A stretch of 35,633 nucleotides of DNA from CAYVFC01 sp964450715. Its GTDB lineage: Bacteria > Myxococcota_A > Polyangia > Polyangiales > JAFGIB01. The notes below the pieces were generated by a model that was not told the origin of the DNA, searched no databases, and saw only the letters and a list, made by a program, of their open reading frames with translations. The position numbers were made by a program, and so were the translations under genes. The stretch lies in assembly GCA_964450715.1 (NCBI GenBank), contig CAYVFC010000085.1, positions 1-35,633 on the forward strand. The letters are read 5' to 3'. Below, piece after piece: positions 18,032 through 24,493 of the stretch. The stretch's first letter is position 1. The number at the start of each line of letters is the position of its first letter.

Positions 18032-18089
18032 AAGCGGTGATCGTTTCTTGCGAACGGGGTATACTTCGTACGAAGAAGGCGGATTTGGC

Positions 18090-19958
18090 GTGGACTGCGG
18101 AGGGAAGGCGAGCATTGGAAGGCACGCTCTGCTCGTATGTACGGGCCTGGCGCTGGCCGGTTTTGCCTGGGCTTCCGCGGGTTGCACCCTCGACCGGGCC
18201 CCGGATACCTCGTGGCTGGGAAGGGACGACGACCAGGAAGACCGCGACGCGGGTAGCGGTAACCGGAGCCAGGCGGAACCGGGCGTGGACGCCGCTGCTG
18301 CCGATGCCGGCGGGCGCGACGGGAAGACGAGCGCCCCGGACGAGGAGGCCGGTATGAGCGATTCGGCCACCGGCGGGGGCGGCGAGGGCGAGGCCGGATG
18401 CGTGGAGGACCCGACGCAAACGACCTGCGGCAATGGCGTGGTGGACGAGGACGAGCAGTGCGACGACGGCAACAGCGACGACGGTGATGGCTGTGAAAAC
18501 GACTGTAGTTTCACCTGCTCGGATGCGATAAGCGACTGTCCCGCGGACGCGGTGGGGGATTGCCAGCGACCGGTATGCATCGCGGTCTCCGCCGGCGCGG
18601 TGTGCGCGACCGAAACCGACGAGAGCGACTTTCCGGACGACGGAGATCCCTGCACGGCGGATCGATGCGAAGGCTCCACACCGGGCCATACCGACCGCGA
18701 CGATGGATACCCCTGTGAAAACGGGGCCGGGGATTCCGGAGACTATTGCCGGCAGGGCATCTGCATCGACCCGGTTTGCGGCGACGGGGTGGAAGGCCCC
18801 CTGGAGCAGTGCGACGACGCGGATACCGAATCGGGAGATGGTTGCGCCTGGGACTGTACGCTGGAGGCGTGCGGCAACGGCGACCTGGACATTTACGAGG
18901 ATTGCGACGACGGCAACAGCGACGACGCGGACGGTTGTGATAGAGACTGCGAGTTTACCTGCTCCGTTGCGGAGGAGGATTGCCCGGCAGACGTTCCCGG
19001 CGACTGCCGCGTTCCGGCCTGCGTGGCCAACGCGAACGGCCGGGTTTGCGGTGAGCAGGCCGAGCCGGACGGAGGCGGATGCGACAACCAGCAGGGCGAG
19101 GACGGCGACTACTGCTTCGACGGGACCTGCCGCGATCCGGTCTGCGGCGATTACGTGCGCGGACCGCTGGAGCAGTGCGACCACCAAGGCGTGATCAACG
19201 GCATCGGCTGCTCGGAGCAATGCCTGCTGCAGTGTCCGGCAGACATGGTACGGATGCCGTCCGACAGCGGGCTCGGGGTCGAGAACGCGTTCTGCATGGA
19301 CAGGTACGAGGCCTCGCGGCAGGACGCCGACGCCACGGACCAGGGGGTGGCGGAGAGCATCGCTCTGAGCCAGGCCGGTGTCTTGCCCTGGTACGTCAAT
19401 CCCATGTCGCAGAGCGCGTTCGAGACCTTTCAGAGCGCCTGCGCGGCCGCGGGCAAGCACCTGTGCACCCGCGAGCAGTGGCACTCGGCCTGTACCGGTG
19501 CCGACCGAAACACCTATTTTTTCGGTAACACCTGGGATGCATCGACCTGCAACAGCGTGGACACCCATTGCCAGCAGTGCTGCGACATCCTCGGGCTGAG
19601 CTCGTGCCCGACGGGGGCGAACTGCGGCTATAACTCGCAGCTCACCTCGGAACCGGGCTATGTTCCGGAGACCTGCTTCATCACCGAGCCGTACGGGCTG
19701 GAGACCTGCCACGTCTGTTTTCACGTCATGCCCACAGGTTCGTTTCCGCAGTGCAAGAACGATCCCGGGCTGTACGACGTGAACGGCAACGTCTGGGAAG
19801 TGGTCCCGGCTCCCAAGACCGAACAGGACCAGCGCGGATACCAGGTTCGCGGCGGCGCTTTCAACTGTGGGGCCGCTTCCACCCGCTTCCAGTGCACCTA
19901 TGACGCCACCTGGAACGCGCTCTGGGCCGGCTTCCGTTGCTGCGCCGATATCGACTAA
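18090..19958 (+). CDS. Cys-repeat SUMF1/FGE-fold lipoprotein (second)
   Basis: A 622-residue lipoprotein. Start chosen at GTG 18090 because it gives a signal peptide (ALLVCTGLALAGFAWASAGC) with acceptor Cys32; a TTG 42 nt earlier is possible. A Thr/Asp/Gly-rich linker is followed by four DUF4215-like repeats of the form CGxGxxxxxEQCDDGN between about residues 110 and 375. A SUMF1/FGE-like domain ends the protein (about 385-620): MVRMPSDSGLGVENAFCMDR, ACAAAGKHLCTREQWHSACT, YDVNGNVWEVV, RGGAFNCGAAS and AGFRCC. The second catalytic Cys of FGE is replaced by Thr. The last 4 nt overlap the stop of RegD on the other strand. It is a likely substrate of the DsbA-like protein. Confidence 0.85.
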   Translation: MDCGGKASIGRHALLVCTGLALAGFAWASAGCTLDRAPDTSWLGRDDDQEDRDAGSGNRSQAEPGVDAAAADAGGRDGKTSAPDEEAGMSDSATGGGGEGEAGCVEDPTQTTCGNGVVDEDEQCDDGNSDDGDGCENDCSFTCSDAISDCPADAVGDCQRPVCIAVSAGAVCATETDESDFPDDGDPCTADRCEGSTPGHTDRDDGYPCENGAGDSGDYCRQGICIDPVCGDGVEGPLEQCDDADTESGDGCAWDCTLEACGNGDLDIYEDCDDGNSDDADGCDRDCEFTCSVAEEDCPADVPGDCRVPACVANANGRVCGEQAEPDGGGCDNQQGEDGDYCFDGTCRDPVCGDYVRGPLEQCDHQGVINGIGCSEQCLLQCPADMVRMPSDSGLGVENAFCMDRYEASRQDADATDQGVAESIALSQAGVLPWYVNPMSQSAFETFQSACAAAGKHLCTREQWHSACTGADRNTYFFGNTWDASTCNSVDTHCQQCCDILGLSSCPTGANCGYNSQLTSEPGYVPETCFITEPYGLETCHVCFHVMPTGSFPQCKNDPGLYDVNGNVWEVVPAPKTEQDQRGYQVRGGAFNCGAASTRFQCTYDATWNALWAGFRCCADID

Positions 19959-21364
19959 TCCAGCCCCAGAACCTTGATCTTCCGCCAGAGGGTGGTGCGG
20001 TGCATGTTCAGATGCCGGGCGGCCAGGGTTTTGTTGCCCCGGTACTTCCTCAGCGCCTCCCGTATCAGGGCGTCCTCGTCCGCGACCGCTTCCAGCCGAG
20101 GCTTCCCGGCTCTTCCGTTTTGCAGGATATGGGCCGGCAGGTGCTGCGGCTGTATCTCCTCGTCGCGGCACATGACGAATGCGTGCTCGATGGCGTTCTC
20201 CAGCTCGCGCACGTTGCCCGGAAACGGATGGTTTTCCAGCACCTGCAGGGCCGCCCGCGAGATCCCCTGGATGGGACGCCGCCGCTTCTTGCGCATCAAC
20301 CCGATAAAGTGCTCAACCAGCGTGGGGATGTCCTCGCGGCGCTTGCACAGCGGAGGCACCTCGATCTTGACTACGTTCAGCCGGTAGTAGAGATCCTTGC
20401 GGAACTTGCCCTGGTCCGAAAGCTGCTCCAGCGTGGCGTTGGTAGCCGAGATGATGCGGGCGTCGGTGCGCAGCGTCTTGGTCGAGCCCAGCGGCTGGTA
20501 CTCGCCGTTGTTGAGAACGCGCAGCAGCTTGACTTGAAGCGGCAACTCCATCTCCGAAACCTCGTCCAGCAGCAGCGTTCCTCCGCTGGCCAGACCGAAC
20601 TGCCCGGGCTTGCTGTTCTTGGCGTCGGTGAAGGCGCCCTTCTCGTAGCCGAATAGCTCGGATTCCAGCAACTGTCCGGGAACCGCTCCGCAATTGATCT
20701 TGATATAGGGACCGTAAGTCCGGGGGCTGAGGTTGTGGATGACCTGGGCGATCAACTCCTTGCCCGAGCCGCTGGGCCCCTCGATCAGAACGTTGCACTC
20801 GCTCTCGGCAATGTCAGCAAGCAGCGAGACGATACGCTGCATCTCCGGGTTGCGGGTGATCACGTCCTCGACGCCGCGCTTGCTCTCCAGGCTCTGCCGC
20901 AGGTGCTCTTCCTCGGAGATGTCGCGGAAGAACTCCACCGCTCCCAGGATCTTGCCGGCCCTGTCGCGCAGCAAGTTGGTGGTCACCCGGATCGGCACTT
21001 CGTACTCGTCCTTGGTGATGATGGTCACCCTGGCGTTCTCCACCGGCTCGGCCTTGCGCATGGTCTCCTTGAGCGCGCATTGGCGGTGGCAGATCTTGGT
21101 ACGAAAGATCTCGAAGCAATGGTTACCGATCGCCTCGGGGGCCTTGAAGCCCGTGATACGCTCCGCCGCTTTGTTGAAGGAGGTGATTATGCAGCCCTCG
21201 TTGACCGTGAACACTCCCTCCGAGATGCTGTTGAAGATCAAGTCGTAGATGTCTCCGGGCTCGTTCGGCGGTACGCGCACCGGTTCTGGTACGGCCTTTT
21301 CCTCAACGCCGCTGCGGGCCGGATCCTGCTTGGGTTCCATTTCTCTGATAGCCGGAGAAGCCAT
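19955..21364 (-). CDS. RegD: PAS-AAA+-Fis sigma-54-dependent activator
   Basis: A 469-residue activator. An N-terminal extension of about 35 residues is charged and Pro-rich. The PAS domain (about 38-150) has Cys83, Cys92 and Cys96 in the shared C-x8-C-x3-C spacing. Walker A is GPSGSGKE (196-203), the sigma-54 loop GAFTDA (243-248), Walker B LLLDEVS. The Fis-type helix-turn-helix is AARHLNMHRTTLWRKIK. It lies 264 nt downstream of the NifX-DUF1847 gene on the same strand. It is the closest activator to the two sigma-54 promoters at 22651 and 23142 and is the best guess for their control. Its stop overlaps the convergent lipoprotein stop by 4 nt. Confidence 0.9.
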   Translation of the reverse strand: MASPAIREMEPKQDPARSGVEEKAVPEPVRVPPNEPGDIYDLIFNSISEGVFTVNEGCIITSFNKAAERITGFKAPEAIGNHCFEIFRTKICHRQCALKETMRKAEPVENARVTIITKDEYEVPIRVTTNLLRDRAGKILGAVEFFRDISEEEHLRQSLESKRGVEDVITRNPEMQRIVSLLADIAESECNVLIEGPSGSGKELIAQVIHNLSPRTYGPYIKINCGAVPGQLLESELFGYEKGAFTDAKNSKPGQFGLASGGTLLLDEVSEMELPLQVKLLRVLNNGEYQPLGSTKTLRTDARIISATNATLEQLSDQGKFRKDLYYRLNVVKIEVPPLCKRREDIPTLVEHFIGLMRKKRRRPIQGISRAALQVLENHPFPGNVRELENAIEHAFVMCRDEEIQPQHLPAHILQNGRAGKPRLEAVADEDALIREALRKYRGNKTLAARHLNMHRTTLWRKIKVLGLD

Positions 21365-21391
21365 GGTGTTTCTAAGCCCCTCGGGAGAAAC

Positions 21392-21407
21392 GCGAAACTC
21401 GTTTCGC
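21392..21407. promoter_or_regulatory. Perfect palindrome just upstream of RegD
   Basis: GCGAAACTCGTTTCGC has 7-bp perfect arms with a 2-bp centre and lies 28 bp before the RegD start. Suited to autoregulation of RegD or to a small stem over the leader. The inner GAAAC/GTTTC halves recall the RegC sites but with different spacing. Confidence 0.45.
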
Positions 21408-21478
21408 TCGCACAGTCCGCGATCGGATAAAGCTGAATCTACCTCGCGGCGTATCGGCTGCGCGGATTCGTATTTCGT

Positions 21479-21506
21479 ATACTAACATAAAATGGAAAAT
21501 GCGCAA
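21479..21506 (-). promoter_or_regulatory. Weak sigma-70-like promoter for RegD
   Basis: On the minus strand TTGCGC and TAGTAT are 16 bp apart, each matching 4 of 6 consensus bases, in an AT-rich patch of an otherwise GC-rich region. The leader would be about 100 nt. Would let RegD be made independently of the upstream sigma-54 promoter. Confidence 0.3.
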
Positions 21507-21628
21507 CGGCGGACGACCGAACCGCGCGACTTGCGCGCGATAGCCATACCGAAAGGCGCGGTGTTGCGACTCTATGATGAAAAGTTCAAGTTTTACGGAT
21601 CTCACAGTTCCTTTTGTGCACGGTTTTC

Positions 21629-22630
21629 TCAGGTGGAAGGAAGAACCTGCAGCGTCTCCTTCAAGTACCGCTTCGAGTAAACGGCGCCGATCGGGTTGTT
21701 GGCCAGCACCTTGTCCTTCACGAAAAGGGTGGTGACGGGGGCATCGCAGACCTTGCCCAGGATGCAGTCCGCTCCCACGCAGAGCCCGACCGCGATCACC
21801 AGATCGCACCGCGTCCGGTTTAATACCTGGGCCTGCCCCAGGGGATTGCAGGGACGTTGCGGCTCGGCCTGAACAGGAGCGGTCTTCGCCGGGTCCTCAT
21901 CGCCGGATTTGTTTTCCGGAGCGACCTTGCAGCAGACGCCGACCACGTCGAAGAAGCGGCGCAGCACCGAGGCCGCGATCCGCGCCGGTTCCTCCAGCTC
22001 CGAGCAGAAGGCGAGCCCAATGGTGCGGTACTTCATCTCCAGGCAGAAGTAGATCACCTCGCTGAGCCGGCAGAGGTCGCGCTCCTTTTCCAGGGCCACG
22101 TCGGCGGCAGCGTCCAGCATGGGCCGCGTCCAGGCGGGGGGATCTCGCACGCGAGCCAGGTAGGCCAGCGGACAATTGCTACCGGTCGCGCACGACTTGC
22201 CGGAGAAGACCAGGCAGCGTGGAAGCGACTCGGGGGCCTTCGAGGTTCCGTCATCGGAAACGAACGGTTCTCTGCTCGGCCGCGTCTCGGGCAAGGGCCG
22301 TGTCTCGTCTCGATAGAGCCCGTAGCCGGAGTGAAGCCGATTCTCGAATATGGCATTCACCGCTTCCGACTCGGTGCAGGCGACGTTTTCGACGATACGG
22401 ATCCCGTTCCGGTCTAGATCGCGCTTGCTCGTGCGATCGATCCCGCAGCAGACGAGGACGTCCACGTCGTTTCGCTTGATGATGGCCAAAAGATCGATCA
22501 GGTTTGGCTCGTCCAGCTCGATATGTTCGAGACTTCGGCTCGCGCTTTTCTGGTCCACCATGACCAGCGAAGACGCGGAGGTGGGGCGGGGCGCGATGCG
22601 CCCGTTCAGAATCGTCAGTGCAAAGCGCAT
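21629..22630 (-). CDS. Fusion of NifX-type domain and DUF1847 domain
   Basis: A 333-residue protein. Residues 1-115 are a NifX-like domain (MRFALTILNGRIAPRPTSAS, DVDVLVCCGIDRTSKRDLDR). From about 135 on it matches the DUF1847 metal-binding family: a Cys-rich start (CLVFSGKSCATGSNCP), then EVIYFCLEMKYRTIGLAFCSE, FFDVVGVCCK, and RPCNPLGQAQVLNRTRCDLV with GLCVGADC and KDKVLANNPIGAVYS. More than 12 Cys in all. The start at 22630 is firm: the frame runs on upstream to a TTG, but a sigma-54 promoter lies inside that extension (22651-22665). The leader is only about 10 nt and lacks a good ribosome site. Function unknown; cluster or metal sensing is inferred. Confidence 0.85.
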   Translation of the reverse strand: MRFALTILNGRIAPRPTSASSLVMVDQKSASRSLEHIELDEPNLIDLLAIIKRNDVDVLVCCGIDRTSKRDLDRNGIRIVENVACTESEAVNAIFENRLHSGYGLYRDETRPLPETRPSREPFVSDDGTSKAPESLPRCLVFSGKSCATGSNCPLAYLARVRDPPAWTRPMLDAAADVALEKERDLCRLSEVIYFCLEMKYRTIGLAFCSELEEPARIAASVLRRFFDVVGVCCKVAPENKSGDEDPAKTAPVQAEPQRPCNPLGQAQVLNRTRCDLVIAVGLCVGADCILGKVCDAPVTTLFVKDKVLANNPIGAVYSKRYLKETLQVLPST

Positions 22631-22650
22631 GGTTTCGCCGTCAAAATGAC

Positions 22651-22665
22651 GCAACATGCGTGCCA
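22651..22665 (-). promoter_or_regulatory. Sigma-54 promoter of NifX-DUF1847
   Basis: Minus-strand TGGCACGCATGTTGC matches TGGCACG-N4-TTGC at all fixed positions. The expected start is near 22640. It rules out the upstream TTG as the start of the gene. Confidence 0.85.
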
Positions 22666-22787
22666 ACAGGGGTCTGGACCTGAAGAAGGCCGGCCTTGAC
22701 AGCCGCAGTACGCTTTCCGTACAGCATTACTGAGTTTCTCTTCGGTCAGCGAGACAACGCACCGACTCGGATGTCGTCTGCCACCCT

Positions 22788-22856
22788 GTTGTCATTTCGA
22801 GCGAAGCGAGAAATCTCGAGTGATTCGAGATCTCTCGCTTCGCTCGAGACGGCAAC
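22788..22856. repeat. REP-like palindromic repeat, copy 3
   Basis: A near-perfect 69-nt hairpin: left arm GTTGTCATTTCGAGCGAAGC, right arm from GCTTCGCTCGAGACGGCAAC, with AGAAATCTCGA/TCGAGATCTCT inside. Same family as 13247-13318 (shared GTCATTTCGAG and AGAAATCTC). It sits between the divergent sigma-54 promoters, on one side of the TTGCA cluster. Confidence 0.75.
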
Positions 22857-22886
22857 GTCGCTCGAGATGCCGACGCCATCGTCGGA

Positions 22887-22933
22887 TTGCAGGCGTTGCA
22901 ACGAGCGTTGCAACGCAACACGATTGATGCAAC
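22887..22933. promoter_or_regulatory. Cluster of TTGCA half-sites between two divergent sigma-54 promoters
   Basis: CGTTGCAACG, a perfect 10-bp palindrome, occurs twice (22894-22903 and 22906-22915). TTGCA at 22887-22891 and TGCAAC at 22928-22933 flank them. The centre near 22905 is about 240 bp from each of the promoters at 22651-22665 (minus) and 23142-23156 (plus). The half-site is the same as in the RegA sites at 1330-1376. Binder unknown; RegD is favoured by location, RegA by half-site. Confidence 0.6.
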
Positions 22934-23041
22934 AGCAGCGCTACACTCTTCAATAATAGGCGCGCGATCCTTTGCCAAGATGCCGTTCTTCGAACCGGGC
23001 ATCCGTCGCGCGGGCGCTGCTCCTTCCCCGTGCCGGCTGCG

Positions 23042-23058
23042 AAACGCCCGGCGTTTTT
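23042..23058 (+). terminator. Small hairpin with short T-run
   Basis: AAACGC-CCG-GCGTTT is followed by two more T. It sits upstream of the Hdr operon promoter, where no plus-strand gene ends, so it may be chance or act on read-through. The 22667-23141 stretch otherwise holds the repeat, the half-site cluster and no gene. Confidence 0.3.
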
Positions 23059-23141
23059 ACCTGGAAATGGCATAACGTCAAGCGATCGTTCCTTCGGAAG
23101 CGGGGCGTGATCGCCCGATCCCGGAGCCCTTACCAAGGCGT

Positions 23142-23156
23142 TGGTACGAAGATTGC
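23142..23156 (+). promoter_or_regulatory. Sigma-54 promoter of the Qmo/Hdr-Met operon
   Basis: TGGTACGAAGATTGC followed by T matches TGGCACG-N4-TTGC with one change (T for C). Transcription would start near 23168, leaving a leader of about 200 nt before the first gene at 23372. Confidence 0.78.
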
Positions 23157-23167
23157 TTTCTATTCAA

Positions 23168-23371
23168 TCGGTATCTGCACCGGCGTGGCGCGTAAGCCCG
23201 GTCACTGTAGCCGTGCAGCTACGCCGATGAACCGGAGCTCTCCGGGATCGGAGTAGACGTATCCGAGCGGTACGGAAGTCGTGACGCGCATTTGTGCGGC
23301 GTATCAAATGAAGATGAACGAGCTCAATAATAGAAGGTGAGATGCACCGTGAAAAGAACTCGGAGGAACAG
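23168..23371 (+). promoter_or_regulatory. Structured 5' leader with alternative hairpins and a possible 10-aa leader ORF
   Basis: Hairpin A pairs CCGGT (23198-23202) with ACCGG (23231-23235), with an inner GTAGC/GCTAC stem (23207-23211 with 23218-23222). Hairpin B pairs CCGGAG (23232-23237) with CTCCGG (23240-23245). They share 23232-23235 and cannot form together. A 10-codon frame, MKMNELNNRR, lies at 23308-23340 with its TGA one base before the ATG at 23342, but has no clear ribosome site. Class not recognised: no full match to cobalamin, c-di-GMP or tetrahydrofolate riboswitch cores. Confidence 0.4.
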
Positions 23372-24493
23372 ATGACGGTTTCGAGTGAACTGCTGGTGAT
23401 CGGGGGCGGCGTGGCCGGCCTTTCGGCTGCCGAGACGCTGGCCGACCTCGGCTGGAACGTGCTGCTAGTCGATCGCCAGGGCCACCTGGGCGGCCACGGG
23501 CACCACTGGGCCTGCATGGCGACCGATTCCTGCAACCGCTGCTCGGCCTGCTCGGTTTCCGACCGGCTGCGCCGGGTGACCGCGCACCCGCGTATCCGGG
23601 TGCGGACGCAGGCGCGCCTGGTGGAGCTGCAAGGGGAAGACGGGGCGTTTCTGGCCAGGCTCGAGCCCGCCGGCAGCGGCGAGGCGGTCTGCCGTTCGCA
23701 CCCGCACTTCACCCTGACCGCGGTCGAGGAGGCGCCGGTGGCCAAGGTGGTGCTGGCGACCGGCTTCAAGCCCTTCGACCCGAGCGAGCTGCCGTTGCTC
23801 AACTACGACAGGTTCGGCGAGGTGATGACCATCGCCGACGTGGACGAGTACATCCTGCAAAACCGGATGTCCGAGTTCATCACCGACAAGGAGGATCGGG
23901 TCGCCTTCATCCAGTGCGTAGGATCGCGCGACAAGGAGCGCGGCCGGGATTACTGCTCGCAGTTCTGCTGCAAGGCCTCGGTGAGGCTTGCGCGCAAGCT
24001 GCTCTTCGACCGTCCGGACCTGAAGGTCACGGTCTACTACATAGACCTGCAGATGGCGGGCAAGGAGTTTCGTTCGTTCTTCGAGCAGATGCAGGGCAAG
24101 GTGCGCTTCGTACAGGGCACGCCTGCCGAGATCCTGCCGGCCGAGGAGGGGCCGGGGCTCAGGGTCAAGGTGTTCAATCCCGCGAACAACAGTATCGCCT
24201 ACGAGACGCACGACCGGGTGGTGCTTGCCGTGGGTCAGACGGTCGACCCTGGCACCCGGCGCCTGGCGGAGCGCCTGGAGCTTCCCCTGGGTGCCGACGG
24301 TTTTTTGGCGCTGGCCGAGCCCGGGCGCAGTACGCGTTCGCGCCGCGCGGGCGTCTACCTGGCCGGCGCCTGCGCCGGTCCCTCGGATCTGGCTGGCAGC
24401 TGCCTGCAAGCGATGGCGGTGGCTGCCGAAATCGGACGTCCGGCGGGCGCGGTTGCGACCGTGCGTCCGCTTCTCGCAACCGGGAGCTACTGA
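23372..24493 (+). CDS. HdrA/QmoA-like FAD iron-sulfur protein
   Basis: A 373-residue cytoplasmic flavoprotein. The FAD Rossmann motif is LLVIGGGVAGLSAAETLADL (8-27), followed by a Cys cluster CMATDSCNRCSAC (Cys48/54/57/60). The HdrA [4Fe-4S] signature is FIQCVGSRDKERGRDYCSQF followed by CC (Cys182/195/199/200). The second FAD half (TVDPGTRR, GVYLAGACAGPSDLAGSC) closes it. It has no ferredoxin domains, so it matches QmoA more than methanogen HdrA. ATG at 23372 has GGAGG 5 nt upstream; ATG at 23342 with AAGGTG is an alternative. First gene of the sigma-54 operon; its TGA overlaps the next ATG (TGATG). No Apr or Sat genes are in view, so a role in sulfate reduction is not implied. Confidence 0.9.
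   Translation: MTVSSELLVIGGGVAGLSAAETLADLGWNVLLVDRQGHLGGHGHHWACMATDSCNRCSACSVSDRLRRVTAHPRIRVRTQARLVELQGEDGAFLARLEPAGSGEAVCRSHPHFTLTAVEEAPVAKVVLATGFKPFDPSELPLLNYDRFGEVMTIADVDEYILQNRMSEFITDKEDRVAFIQCVGSRDKERGRDYCSQFCCKASVRLARKLLFDRPDLKVTVYYIDLQMAGKEFRSFFEQMQGKVRFVQGTPAEILPAEEGPGLRVKVFNPANNSIAYETHDRVVLAVGQTVDPGTRRLAERLELPLGADGFLALAEPGRSTRSRRAGVYLAGACAGPSDLAGSCLQAMAVAAEIGRPAGAVATVRPLLATGSY

Noticed and set aside
18015..20171. 718-residue open frame on the minus strand opposite the second lipoprotein
   Set aside because: It is antisense to a gene with a clear signal peptide, Cys repeats and SUMF1 domain; its product is low complexity (Ala/Val/Arg) with no motif. High GC codons leave few stops on the other strand.
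22631..22666. TTG start for the NifX-DUF1847 gene
   Set aside because: The sigma-54 promoter lies inside this extension, so it would not be in the mRNA.
22887..22933. CRISPR-like or IS-end repeat
   Set aside because: Only two short palindromes 12 bp apart with no spacers of regular length and no transposase nearby; a protein-binding cluster explains it better.
23168..23260. Cobalamin, c-di-GMP-I or tetrahydrofolate riboswitch
   Set aside because: A short GTAAGCCCGGTCACTG stretch recalls such cores, but the required paired elements and conserved boxes cannot be aligned by eye. Kept only as an unclassified structured leader.
23914..24492. Upstream extension of the QmoB-like frame
   Set aside because: It runs out of frame through the QmoA-like gene and shows no similarity; ATG at 24493 overlaps the previous stop as in other coupled genes here.
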